A stretch of DNA of 64,000 nt from Ciona intestinalis (taxonomy: Eukaryota > Chordata > Ascidiacea > Phlebobranchia > Cionidae). This document shows positions 22,451 through 34,600 of this stretch, in pieces (position 1 is the first letter of the stretch; every line of letters begins with the position of its first letter). The translations under genes and the position numbers were made by a program. The notes beneath the pieces are model-generated. The model did not search any database. It worked only from the letters and a program-made list of their open reading frames with translations, and was not told the origin of the DNA. The DNA lies in assembly GCF_000224145.3 (NCBI RefSeq), contig NW_004190863.1, positions 124,287 to 188,286 of the forward strand, read 5' to 3'.

Positions 22451-23786
22451 TTACTGTAAAATTGCTGCGTGCATTGCTTTTTCCCATTCAAGCGACTCTG
22501 ATTGCACTCCAGTAAAATAAATAATACCTTTCCCTGAAAGAAAAAAAAAAGTAAAAATCTGTTCTGCACATAGTGGTATAATTAAGTACAAATCCCAACT
22601 TAAAATAACTTAAAAAATTTGGCTTTTTATTTTGTCTTTTAAAAACCAAAACAAACTATTTATTTTATTTTTTTATTTCATTATTTTAGTTGAAGCAAAC
22701 AGGTATAAACAAAGAAATAAAATAAATAAATCGTAACTATTGCATAACACTTTTGTAAATTTTTGAAACTTGTTTAATCGTTTGATATATTAACCTATAT
22801 AAGAATACACCAGTTCCAGATAGGCATAAGTACAAAAAATTGATCTAACTTGATGGCAGAAAAACCCTGTTTAAACTACATATTTACACTTACAATCATT
22901 GCCTTCGAACATTCCTACAAGAAAACTGTCTTCTGACTTGTAACAGACTCGGTCTGCGATATTCTGGATAGCTCTCATTTTTTTCCCATTGTGCGTAATT
23001 GCTGGGATTCCAGTACCTTTGTCTCTTATTGTATCCATTGATTGAATCAATGCCGCCTATATTAAGTCAAATGGTTAACAAAGTTATTTGTAATAAGTTA
23101 AATGGTAAATGAAACTTTCATGTAACAGGGTGCCAACGGGTTAAATATATTTTTAACACAAAAAGCACAGTGTGCTAATCTAGTGATAATGAAACGACTT
23201 AAATCAGTTCTTTGATTAGGATTTTTATGTTTTTTTATATTTTTTTACCCCTTTAGGTCACAAAATATTTAAGTTAATTTTAGACCAGAACACCATATTT
23301 TTTAATTATACAGCAGACATCAGTGAGGGTGCTATTATATTCCCATCTGTAGGAGTCCCATAATTCCTAATGCATATGATAAGACTTAATATATCTGGTC
23401 CTTAGCTAAGCGTATTAGGTATATAGTAGGGTGGGGGAAGACGGGACACCTTAAAACATAATATCCAAATATCCTGATTGTGCTGCTTTAAACAAATAAC
23501 AATGGTATGTGGGAGTCGGGGGGATACGTTTTTTCTTAGAATGTTCCTTGTTTACTACTAAATGGAACGAGAAAATCGAATGAAAAGGTTTCCCATTTTC
23601 CCCACCCAACCATACCTTATTTATAGCGTATACAAAGAATTATGTTTAAACTAGACTTACACAAGGTGCAAGCGATTTGTCACCGTGTTGACCACAAATG
23701 CTGTTTTTGAATATTAGACAAGAGTACTTGAAACCTGGAATTTTCGCGCATTGACGAGAAGCTGCTTCATCCCAAGGCAAAGCCAT
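22451..23786 (-). CDS. small 123-aa protein, tentatively profilin-like
   Basis: Three exons, 23786-23661, 23056-22894 and 22533-22451, join in consistent phase (372 nt) through GT-AG introns. The start codon has a purine at -3. The protein is compact, with no signal peptide or membrane segment. It has an early Trp (W5), a central GKKMRAIQNIADRVCYKSED stretch, a hydrophobic strand SFLVGMF and a C-terminal amphipathic helix. Length and order of elements (helix, strand, GxxM strand, strand, final helix) recall profilin, which binds actin and poly-proline, but I see no decisive signature. It could instead be an unrelated small cytosolic protein. The gene structure is firm; the function is a guess. 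Confidence 0.7.
23420..23616 (+). mobile_element. MITE copy, full length
   Basis: Clear ends (ATATAGTAGGGTGGGGG; CCCCACCCAACCATA), in intron 1 of the profilin-like gene. Confidence 0.85.
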
Positions 23787-24781
23787 TCTTTAACGTTTAG
23801 TACGGTTTACGTGAAATAGTAAAAAGGGGTCTGGACAACTAAATATTGCACCTGTTTCAATAAAATAATTTTATTAGTCAAGCTGTTAGCTGTAGCGGGT
23901 CTACTAATAAACAGATAAAACTAAGTACAATTTGACACAAAATACTGGAATTCAGAATATATGCGATTTATTCGCACTTTAGCTGCTCCATAAAATGATT
24001 CCGCACATTAGTATGTGCAGACCGCTTTCTTCGCAGAGCTGTATGCCAAATAGATTAGATCAGCAGACAACGATACCAAACCCGCGCAGACAACGCTACC
24101 GACCGCGGGCAGACAAACTAAACAGAGAGCTCAACCCGGCACAGCCACTCCCAGTATGAATGAACGTTCTGTCAAAAAAGGTATTTCCTTCTCGTCTCGT
24201 CACGCACCATTGCGCTATCTTAGGTGATATCCACTCCCATGACGCATTTAAATCTACTTTTATATGCATTTTAAAACGCATTTCGAGTGTTTTATGTTTC
24301 TGTTAAGAACTATAACAAATTGAAAGCAATATTAAGTTTGTTAAAACGTTTAATTTTGATTTATACGACAAAAGTCGTAAACGTAAACGAAGTCGACCGA
24401 AGGCAGTACCGATCGTTTTCTAAGCAACTGAAACAAAATATAATTTTGGCGAAGCAGGTGAGAACAACAAAAATAAAAACGGTTAAACAAAACCTAGATT
24501 TTATGAAAATGGTCAAGTGTTTTTACATAACGCAGTCTTACGGTCATATCCGCTTAGATATGCAGGTATAAACAAACTTATTTAACATGTTCTCAAACCG
24601 GGATGTCAAACCATTCTAAACGAGACGCGACTTCCCGGTATAACCAGGAAATGACGTCACTGCTTCTGATGATACACTCATCCCGACAACTTTATTTGGC
24701 ACATTAGTGGTTGTATATACCTTTTCTCCTTGCGGTTCTTTTTCGATTTTAAAAAACGTTTTTACGTCAGCAACTTTTGAT

Positions 24782-24985
24782 TTATAGTACTGTGGGGTAA
24801 CACGGCACACCTTAATTTAGCAGTTAATATCCAAATATTCTGACACTATTTTAAACAATTGATGACGGACTATGGGGGTCGTGAGGATACGGTTTTATAA
24901 TTCTTTAAATGTTCTTTGTTTACTGTCAAATGGAACGAAAAATAAATAAATAGAAAAGGTGTCCCATCTTCTCCCACCCTACTTT
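24782..24985 (+). mobile_element. MITE copy, full length
   Basis: Ends TATAGTACTGTGGGGTAA and CCCACCCTACTTTA with the standard middle. Confidence 0.85.
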
Positions 24986-25258
24986 ACTTCTTTTTCTAAT
25001 GTTGCATATCAATGGCAGTACAAACTATTATCCTAAATCAACGAAAATAAACGTCTTTAACTAAGGATGTTATTAAAATATGCGCTCTGCATGCTCATCT
25101 ATTAAAGTTATTCTCCTTGTTGAAACAGCGCACCGTGTATAACGGTTTGAAGCCACGCATTTCCGTTTCAGGGTATTTGTGAGGAAGTATAGCATAAAAG
25201 TCTATAGAGCTGCATTTATTATTCATTCATATGAGTGTATTGACATTGCAAATATCGG

Positions 25259-25438
25259 TCAAACATTTTTATCCTCAATGACAAACATGCCGCCTATACT
25301 GCAAATATTTACAATGCCACAAATGAACAATATTTCTTGTTTGTACATATAGGCGTGTTCGGGAACTGACCATTTGACCAACTCAAATATGTCTTTAACA
25401 AACATTTTCCGCTTATAATGTAACAAGCTGAATGCCAT
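25259..25438 (-). CDS. candidate small single-exon membrane protein (59 aa)
   Basis: The ATG at 25438 sits in a good context (AAAAAATGG) and opens a 59-codon frame starting MAFSLLHYKRK. It has a basic N-terminus, an aromatic middle (KWSVPEHAYMYK) and one hydrophobic segment (ILFICGIVNICSIGGMFVI) near the end. This is the layout of small single-pass mitochondrial or ER proteins. I do not recognise a family, and an ORF of this size can arise by chance. Confidence 0.25.
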   Translation of the reverse strand: MAFSLLHYKRKMFVKDIFELVKWSVPEHAYMYKQEILFICGIVNICSIGGMFVIEDKNV

Positions 25439-25539
25439 TTTTTGCTCAGCTTGTCTGTACTTTTTACTACTAGCGGAAACTAAACTGTTCCGTGTAGGAT
25501 TCAGCCAAAAAGTAAATATTCGTTCGCTTACCCCATATA

Positions 25540-25608
25540 CAGTCAACCCCGCATAATCGGACAAGTTTGGCTTGGTCCCGATGTGGTCCGATTAAGCGGG
25601 GTTGACTG
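25540..25608. mobile_element. 69-bp palindromic mini-transposon, pogo/Tigger-like ends
   Basis: Terminal inverted repeats CAGTCAACCCCGC..TAATCGGAC and GTCCGATTAAGCGGGGTTGACTG are nearly perfect over about 23 bp and are flanked by TA on both sides (25538-25539, 25609-25610). CAGT.. ends and TA duplication are typical of pogo/Tigger-group Tc1/mariner elements. There is no room for a transposase, so it would be non-autonomous. Confidence 0.65.
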
Positions 25609-25719
25609 TAGTCGATTATAAGTCCAAAAATTTAGACTTAAAATATGACATTATGGTTGCAATTGTCACAACCACGTCGTTTTAAAAGATTATATAAATT
25701 TACGTGGCAAATAAAATGT

Positions 25720-25910
25720 ATATAATAGGGTGGGGGAGATGGGACACCTTTTCATCCCATTTTTCACCTTTTCATCCCACAAACATTTAAATGATTATAA
25801 AACTGCATCCTTACGACTCCTATGGACTTTTGTTAATTGTTTAAAACACAATCAGGATATTTAAATATTATGTTCTAAATGTGTCCCATCTTCCTCCACT
25901 CTACTTTATA
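25720..25910 (-). mobile_element. MITE copy, full length
   Basis: Ends TATAATAGGGTGGGGGAG and CCACTCTACTTTATA, with a small internal repeat of TTTTCATCCCA. Confidence 0.85.
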
Positions 25911-26611
25911 TATATCATCAGTACAGCCAGTATTTTTTTGGGGATCACACATGTTGCAGAGTAATGTAAATATAACAACTTTTTAATTAGTTAAGGGTTC
26001 CATCTTTCCCCACTATATATTGTACCATTCAGATGAAATTGAAAAGAGTAGCTGCCTAGCGCCGGCATGCGGTTTCGATACATACATACTCTAACCGCTT
26101 TAAACGGCACTGGGGAAAACAACCAGAATTGGAATACAACGATTAAATGGGTAGTTATTTTAAAATGACTCTTACACAACACTGTTTAACTGGTTGGTTC
26201 ATATTACTTTATTTCTAATTCCATATTTTCTGTACTTTTGGTTTGTGCCACGGAAAAAACGAGACATGCGTGACCATATAACGTCACATCAGGTAATGTG
26301 TCTTGAAAAAGTTGGAAAACCATCGCGTGCCTGGAAAATGGAAAACGTATTACATCGGTACAATAAATAAGTTAAAGCAACTTCTCGATTTTAACTGTAG
26401 CGGGTATAACTTGCTGTGTAAAAGAGGCAGTTTATGCGCAAAATTATCAAGGTAAGGATAATTAGCTGATGCGAGGCAATTTGACCAATCAGCCTCGAGG
26501 ATTGGATAGCGCCCTGATTGTGACGTAACAAATTAAGTTCACAATGATTCACGACGTTTTTATAGTACCAGCGGGTATAAATGTGAAGAATTATTTTAAA
26601 ATTCATGAATT

Positions 26612-26804
26612 TATATAGTAGGGTAAAGGAGATGGAACACCTTTTTGTTCTATTTTTTGTCTCATTTGGTAGTAAACAAAAAAATTAAAGATTTATAAAA
26701 CTGTATCCTCACGACTCTCATATACCGTTGTTAATTGTTTAAAACACAATCAACATATTTGAATATTAGGCGTCCTATATATCTTTACCCCCGAGTACTA
26801 TATG
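26612..26804 (-). mobile_element. MITE copy, full length
   Basis: Ends TATATAGTAGGGTAAAGG and ACCCCCGAGTACTATATG. Confidence 0.8.
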
Positions 26805-27012
26805 TTTTGTTTTGATTTCGTTATGAGGTTAAAGACTAAATGAAATATTTAGGAATATATATTTACAGTAAAATCATGACAAAGAATAACAACATTAACT
26901 GTTTGACGAAAAATAATATATATAGTTATTATATTTACCAAAACGCCGCACATAGTCAACGGCCCTACGCGATCAGTTATATAGTAGCATGTTTCAAAGC
27001 TGGAACGCGTAG

Positions 27013-27084
27013 TCCTCGTTAGTATAGTGGTGAGTATCCCCGCCTGTCACGCGGGAGACCGGGGTTCGATTCCCCGACGGGGAG
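27013..27084 (+). tRNA. tRNA-Asp (GTC)
   Basis: A 72-nt cloverleaf starting TCCTCGTTAGTATAGTGG, with anticodon GTC at 27046-27048 in a CTGTCAC loop. The T arm has GGTTCGATTCC (B box), and the acceptor stem TCCTCG pairs with CGGGGAG. There is no intron and no encoded CCA. It decodes GAC/GAU. A run of five T follows at once. Confidence 0.97.
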
Positions 27085-27087
27085 ACG

Positions 27088-27092
27088 TTTTT
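27088..27092 (+). terminator. RNA polymerase III terminator of tRNA-Asp
   Basis: TTTTT begins 4 bases after the mature tRNA 3' end, the usual Pol III stop. Confidence 0.85.
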
Positions 27093-27221
27093 AATCTTTT
27101 TCGTTTTAATATCAGATCCATCTTTTTTAAATCGATTATTTCTTGTGTTTTATGTTATATAAATTATGTCATTAACATTCCCGATTTTTTGTGTTTGGTG
27201 CAAACAGATCTAATAACAATA

Positions 27222-27418
27222 ATATAGTACAGAGGGGAAGATGGTACACCATTTTACTTTATTTCTTGTCGCATTTGGTAGTAAAAAAAAAAAACTCAAA
27301 GAATTATAGATTCGTATTTTTACGACTCCCATAGACCGTTGTTAATTGTTTAAAACACGATCAGGATATTTAAAAAATGATGTGCTAAAGTGTCCCATCT
27401 TTCCCCACCCTATTATGA
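27222..27418 (-). mobile_element. MITE copy, full length
   Basis: Ends ATATAGTACAGAGGGGAAG and CCCCACCCTATTATGA, 130 bp past the tRNA terminator. Confidence 0.85.
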
Positions 27419-27564
27419 TATTGGAAATACAGGGAGATATAAACCCACTTTAAAGCAGTAATTGTTCTACAAAGAGGACCATGTTATAAGTCTACAAAAT
27501 TGTTTTTATCGGTTGCAGTTTAATTTTATCTCGGTAGCATAGCACTAGCAGTTTGAATAAATAT

Positions 27565-27835
27565 TGAAAATTAACTTAAAAGTAGTAACGCTGCTATCGT
27601 TGTAGGCCTATGTGTCCTCGAACAAGACACTTAACGGCATTGCTCCAATCCAGTGGTCACTAATGGGTTTTGCAAATTATCAGCCATACAAAAAAAAATT
27701 TAAAAATAATCCCAAACTAACATACACGGTAACTCGTAAGCTGACACAAAGTGTATGAATACCAGTGGTTTAACGACTGTCGTTTTCCCGCTACGCGAGG
27801 ATAAAGCAAGTAACATTCACTCAATCATTCATAAG
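27565..27835 (+). mobile_element. SINE copy, 5' head decayed
   Basis: GCTGCTATCGTTGTAGGC, TGTGTCCTCGAACAAGACAC, ACACGGTAACTCGTAAGC and GCGAGGATAAAGCAAG. Confidence 0.8.
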
Positions 27836-28351
27836 TCACCAACTTTTATAATTTTAAATATACACAACAGAATATTAACTTTCACCTGGAAAACTTCATT
27901 AACACAACGCAGATGTGGTGCAGGGAAATAAAAGGGATTAAAAACCAACTTTAGAATTTGTGGGGTTAACAATTTTTAAAACGGTTTAATGCAAAAGGAA
28001 GAAGTGATACTTTGTATAGATATGATACCACTACAAACTAATCAATCTCAATCAGTTAAGTTATTCCAACTATAAAATCTGAAATGTGCGTGTAGTACCT
28101 ATAATGAAACGGAAGACTACAACAAAAATATTGGTAAAAAGAACTTCATAAAACTGTAAGAGGCAAAATTATTATGCGTATTCAGTAACCACGAATGGTA
28201 GTCACTTTTAGCATAAGATGTGAAGGTAAAACATTACTTTATATAGACAAATTCAGAATTAAAAATGCGCTAAAAATTACCCTTTTATCTTCGTGTATGG
28301 GATCATGTATCAACCACATATTCGATATTGTCAGCATAAAAATCCAGAATT

Positions 28352-28545
28352 TATATATAGTAGGGTGGGAGATAGAACAACTTTTCATTCTATTTTCTCA
28401 TCTCATTTGGTGGTAAACACAGAACATTCAAAGAATATTAAAACCGTATCCTCATGACTCCCATAAACTGTTGTTAATTGTTTTAAAACACGATCAAGAT
28501 ATTATGTGCTAAAGCTGTCCCCTCTTCCCCCCACCTTACTATAAT
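28352..28545 (-). mobile_element. MITE copy, full length
   Basis: Ends TATATATAGTAGGGTGGG and CCCACCTTACTATAA. Confidence 0.85.
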
Positions 28546-28659
28546 ATAATAATAATTGGGTCCTGCAGAAAAATTGAGTCAGATATGAATAAAATACAAA
28601 AGAAGATAGTAGTATTTTACAACTCGTAAGTGGAACTTAAATTAAAAAGTTATTTCTCT

Positions 28660-31600
28660 TCATTCGTCCTCGTCAGCAACAGTCACCTTAACCCGGTGCC
28701 AAGCGTTTCTGAAATAAAAACAAACAATGTCAAAGTTAAAAAAAACAATATTTTAAACAGAAAAGGTAACTTACGTTAAAAATCCACGCAAATTCCAGAT
28801 TGGACCAATCCATTCTGGCTGGCAGTTGTAAGATGAATCGATTGCCTGAATTTGAAATAAATATTTAACATCACAAAAAAGCGGATTAAAATAATGGTTT
28901 GGGTGTTGTTTCATTATAATAGTAAGAGAATGTTTTGTTTCTGCATTCAAAGCTCGAAAATGCTGTTTGATTCTATCTTCTAGCTTTGCAACATTTTTTG
29001 TCTGTTATCAATATCGCTGCTATGTAATTGTGTAAGTGCTATTATGTTTCACTATGATACTGTCTGTGTATCTGCATGACTATTTTGTTCTATGTGAATG
29101 GGGACATGCCATGGGACCTAAGATTTAGACCAGAGTTGACCCATTACCTCAACATCCAGGGTGTTACCTCTTTTTCTGTATGACAAGGAATTGGTACATC
29201 CAACTACATTGCAAAAGCAATTAACCTGTTTAGGACCAAATGGTAGCAGTATCGAGCATTGAACCCCTTACCCTTTAGTTTCAGGCCCATGAAACTGTTC
29301 TACTACACCTGAGATCTGATTTTTTAGGCAAACTCTTCACTTCATGTAAAAAAAGTTAACCAGTATCTTTCATACCCATTTTGATATTTTCTCTTCAACA
29401 AAAAAAATAACAGAAACACAACTCCAATAAACTACATGACTTACTTTGCACGTTATTTCTGTTTGGCCAGTTTTAACTGGAACCTCAGCCCTCCATAATG
29501 TCCACGACCAACAGTGAGACGAATCATCAGCATTTGGTTCATCCTTGGTCAAAGTAGCTTCCTAGATAATGGATGTAAAATGCTTTATTCTTGAGTGGCC
29601 TTATATGTTACTTTGTGGCCTAATTGTGAGGGAATATTTTTGGGGACTTTTTAATTTTTGTTATGTGTGGCTACATTTTATATACACATACTATTCTATT
29701 TGGGTGGGCCCCACAGTGTCACATGCCATGTGACCTAGGATTTTTGCCAGATTTGACCCATACCCCAACGCCCATCTATATTCACTCACCTTCCATGTTT
29801 TACCCCCATCCGGAGATACGTCGACCCTGATAATGTCGCGACCCCCGCCACTCCAAGCATAACCTTTGACCTCTACCATGCCATCCTCTGGGTCAACAAT
29901 GGTGTTTGCTTTGGGAACGGAAATGGCGGATATTACAGGCATTTCCTGAACAACAATAAAAGCAAATAAAATCTCACAGAAAAGTTTAAACATTTTAGTT
30001 TAATATTTAATGATACTTTTGTACTGTTAAGTGTCATTTATCCTGAAAAATGGAACTGGTATAGGACGATAAAATGTCTGTATACAAATAAATGCTCAAA
30101 TAGGATTGTGTCATCAAAAAATGAGTAGCGGTATAATGTATGAAACAAAACACCCGTGTAAAAGTACTGTCCTTTTCCCATCATGCGAGGGTTAATAAGT
30201 TACATTTCTTTCTTTTTCTTTTAAGCGCTATTTAATACAACAGTATATCTATTTAATGCACCAGTATTTTCAATGTGTTTTAGGTTTCAAATGTCAGAAA
30301 GAAACATTTTATATTTTAATCCCAATTACTTGAATAGATGGCGTATTTTTGTAGTCTGCTGTTTCAAACGTTGTATTTGGTGAGAAACCTTTATAATCAT
30401 TCATCTGCCAGTGAGAAGTGCTTTCTTCTGCCCCAACGGTAACGTGACTTAACCATTTAACATTACGTGCCCCTACATAACCAGGTACAATTGCTCTTAC
30501 TGGATATCCATGGTCTCTGTTGAAAAAAAAGGACACCTTTAGCTCATATTTCCAAATATCCTGATCATGTTTTAAACAATTAACAACGGTATATGTGAGT
30601 CCTGAGGATACCGCTTTATAATTCTTTGAATGTTCTTTGTTTACTACCAAATGGAGTGAGAAATAGAAGGGAGGCCATCTTTCCCAACCATACCATACAT
30701 TTATTAAAATTGGGTGTAGGCATGGTTTTAGGTGTTTAAAACTGCTTTTAAATATTCTGTTACTTCTGCTACCAGGCATAATGTAAATAATCTTTTAGCA
30801 GCTCGTCTGGTATAAAAAAAAACGTCTTGTATTTCCGACGCTTTATCCTCAATCGGCCAAGACCAAAATTTGTTAAAAAAGATAGCACTGCCATCCAGAA
30901 AGACTGCAAAAAATATGACAGACTAAAACGTCGGAGATACACTATAATTATAAATATTAAAAGGTTATTCAAAAAATCCCATAAGAAATACCTTGGAATA
31001 TCCACCCCATTCATTTTGTAAGCAAGAATTACATCTCCATCAGGACTCATTACTTTTTGCTTTGGTATGGAAGCTCCGTATGATGTGTTAGTAACATCTT
31101 CATCATTTCCATTGAAATGAATATGTTTAATTGCCTTATCTTCCACATCATAACCAGCGTGAAGCAGAATGTCTCTTACTCTGTTAACAGTAAAAAAAAA
31201 AAAATAGTTATTTCTTAGGCTTAGAAAACAATTTTTTTTATATCTTTTTGAAATAAAAATTATATCTCTTCAAAAAAAATACATTTTATGTATATATTTC
31301 TTCCAAAAAACAATTATATATTTATGCAGAAAAAAAAAAATATTTAATTTCTTTAAAAAAATGTTTCATATATCTTCAAACCGATATTAAAGATCATATT
31401 ATTAAAAAAAAACAAAGAGAAGGAAATCAACAGCAAAACAACAGTTGTTAAAACAGGCTATGTCGCTATAAATAAAAAGTGTGGGAAAAAGTGTGGGAAA
31501 AAGTGTTGGTTAAAAATCTGGCTGTTGCAGCCAAGTTAAAAACTGATGTTTAATGTTTATATATTATAATTACCTTTGAAGTTACATATGTAATAACTTG

Positions 31601-34600
31601 TAAACAAACACAAGGTGTGTTAAACAAAACACCCATGTTACAAGAAATGTCAGAGTATTTTGAATGTGTTTTTAGTCATTTCGTTAATCATATTAAATTA
31701 TTTTACACAAATTTTAAAAATAGTTCGAATCGTAGTTAAAAAATGGTCTTGTCATAAAATAAAGTAAATAGTAACAAAAATTGATATAAACATGTGGACA
31801 TGAGTGACATGATATGTATTTATCATGTAAGAGTCGATATTACTCTATTCCGATAAAGCTGATTGAAAAATAAAAAAGGGAATTAACTTGTTCAATATTA
31901 GTACTGTTTAAGTAAAAAGCAGAGTAAATATCGATCATCTGTTTGCATAGCACACAATAGGAGTGTGGTCAAACATGTTGGAACGAATATGCAAACACAT
32001 TTAATTGTTTCAGACAACACCTTCAACAAGTTAAAGTGTTTGATCAGATCAAACAGGTGTGATATCATGGTTGAGTTTTATTGATTTTGATATACAGTAT
32101 CCTCTTACATTAACTTGGGAATTAAAAATGTCTGTTTTATTGCATAGGCTCATCTGACTATGTAAACATGATGTTAAACTGATTAGGATTTTTAGAAAAA
32201 TGTAAAATTAAACTAAAATAATATAAAGAAACTACAAATTTTTTAAAATAAAAATACATAGTATTGTGGGGTAAGATGGGATACAGTTAGCACCTAAATT
32301 CCATATTTACTAATCATGTTTTAGACAATTAAAAATGTTTGTTTTTAAGAGTTGCCTAAATCTGTAAATATTCTTTGTTTACTACTAAATGGTACAGTAA
32401 ATAAAAAACATGTTCCATATTACCCCACCCTACTATACAGTGTACATAAATACCTGACTCCTGTCCACCGAGCCGTACCAATAGCACACGGGCCCCAACT
32501 TAAACCTTTTACAGTTTTGAATTCAGACATCTCCTCACGACGGTTGCCAGCGCATTGAATTGTTGTTGTTATGGTAACCGGCTTGAACTTGGTTTTAAGA
32601 TCATTCAAACTAAACTCCAGATGAGTGTCACCTACGTCCACTTTTAACCTATCATACGAAATGTTTTAGTGTTAGTTTGCACAGTAAAAAAAGGATCATG
32701 TAGAATTATATGTCATATGAACAAGGGTTGAATGCAACACAATTAATATTTTGCAATACATAAACTATTATCATTATCAATGCAAAATTTGTATCTTGTC
32801 AAATGCTAACAGGTTAAAAAACAATGCAGTTTTGTTTTGGATGAGGTAACATATGGACATTTTAAAACATTAAAAAAAACAAGGTACCATTTTATGCCGA
32901 CGAAAGCATGAACATTTTTTCCTGTCACATTATTAGCTCTTATTTGGGAAATAGACTGATCATTACATTTACACTATCACTTGTGTATAGTGTTTATTTG
33001 GCTATGCATACTGATATGTAAAATTTGCAAAGTTAAATAATTCTCAAAGCTATATATGTTTACCTGTACGTTTCAGGATCAATGTCGGGTACAGGAAGAT
33101 GGTTACGAACATAGAATAAATCATTAGGTGTGATGTAGGAATCTGTAAGTAACTCAAGTGGGGGTTCTGCATTGAAAGGCTTTTTTGAATTGATTCGAAA
33201 TACTGGGAGGCGTGCGGGTTCTTTTGCGAAAGGGTCATTCAAGTCAATAGGTTTCTGAAAAATTTCAATAAAAAAAAAATTGTTAAAAAATTTAGTAAAA
33301 AATATTTGTTATAAAAAATTAGTAAAAAAATATTTTAGTAAAAAAATGTTGGAATATGCAGGTTTATGCAAAACTAAAATATAAAATTAACAATGATTAT
33401 TAGATATGAAAAGGCAAATCCGGCCTAAATTCTAGTTTCTCAAGGACTTCACCCATATAGAATAAAAGATTTTTAAATGAATATATGTTATATATATATT
33501 TTATAACAGAAAATCACAAATCAATGTTTAACTTTGCATGATTCATCTATATAAAAACTTGTAACAACATGCCTGGTCCTCTGGAGATAGAATGCCAATT
33601 TTATATTGCTCTAGTATTTCCAAAACCTCTTCGGATTTATGTACAGCATACATGTTCCAAAATGGATCAATTGGCCCCCCTGAAGCTAATAAGATCTTTT
33701 CCCCTGTGATAAAATTGATATATTTACTCCCTTTTAGAAGGAAAACAATCTATATAACGTTTTTAATACATAACAAATTTAGTTACATTTTGATAAATCT
33801 ATAACACATTTGTTTAAATTTTGATAAAAAACGAAGCGATTCAATAAAAAAATGATATAGGTTTATTTGCATAGTTAAATACTTTGATTAAAATATCCTA
33901 CTTACTTTAAAATATAACACACTTGATAAAAAACTATTATTCTATTTTGATTTGTCATTCTTACCTCCTGGGTGTGAGTCTACGAACTCTGTGATGTCAT
34001 AAACACCATCTTTATAAGATACCCATATGCCATTGTCTTTTGTTGTGTGTTTCATAATCTCTTGTGATGAATAGACTGGGAATGACTAAAACACACACAA
34101 AAAAACAATATTAAAAAAATACACATTTTTATTTATCTCTTCGAAAACAATAGCGAAGATCATAGTCTTTAAAAAAACGAATAGAACAACAGCAAAAACA
34201 ACAGTTGTTAAAACACGCTGGGTAAAATGTGTGGGAAAGAGTGTCAATTAAAAATGGCTGTTGCACATAAAATGAAAACAAGCAAAGTGCCACATCACTA
34301 AGAAAGGTCAATCGGTAATGTTGATATTTGTTTAAGGTAAATGGAAATGTAAGAAGTACCGGCTACCGAACTAAACAAACACTTAACATGCTCTGTGCAA
34401 ATATAAGTGATTGACAACGGACAAATCAAATATCCTAGACACGAATGTGCCAGACTTTTTCGTACTGTTCACAAGAGTTATTAAATTAATTAAATAAGAA
34501 TTAATGACATGTTCCAAGCAACAAAGTAAATGCTAATGTGGTTTATCTCCAAGGACAAAATACTCTGAATGTCAAGTTTACTTTTTGTATAAAGTGTCTT

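Larger units (their letters stand above)
23787..27012. other. intergenic region with transposable-element copies
   Basis: Holds MITE copies at 24782-24985, 25720-25910 and 26612-26804, a 69-bp palindromic element at 25540-25608, short direct repeats of GCAGACAACG near 24063-24118, and a candidate small membrane ORF at 25261-25440. No conserved gene was recognised. Confidence 0.5.
27093..28659. other. intergenic, filled mostly by MITE and SINE copies
   Basis: Contains MITEs at 27222-27418 and 28352-28545 and a SINE at 27565-27835. The rest (about 27840-28350) shows no gene that I recognise. Confidence 0.5.

Noticed and set aside
24287-24571. 94-codon plus-strand frame with exon-like pieces (FSKQLKQNIILAKQ, KMVKCFYITQSYGHIRLDMQ)
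   Set aside because: The two pieces have plausible splice sites but incompatible phases, and no family is recognised.
24616-24810. 64-codon minus frame (KVADVKTFFKIEKEPQGEK...)
   Set aside because: Starts inside a MITE; no acceptor-phase partner upstream and no family. Kept only as a remote possibility.
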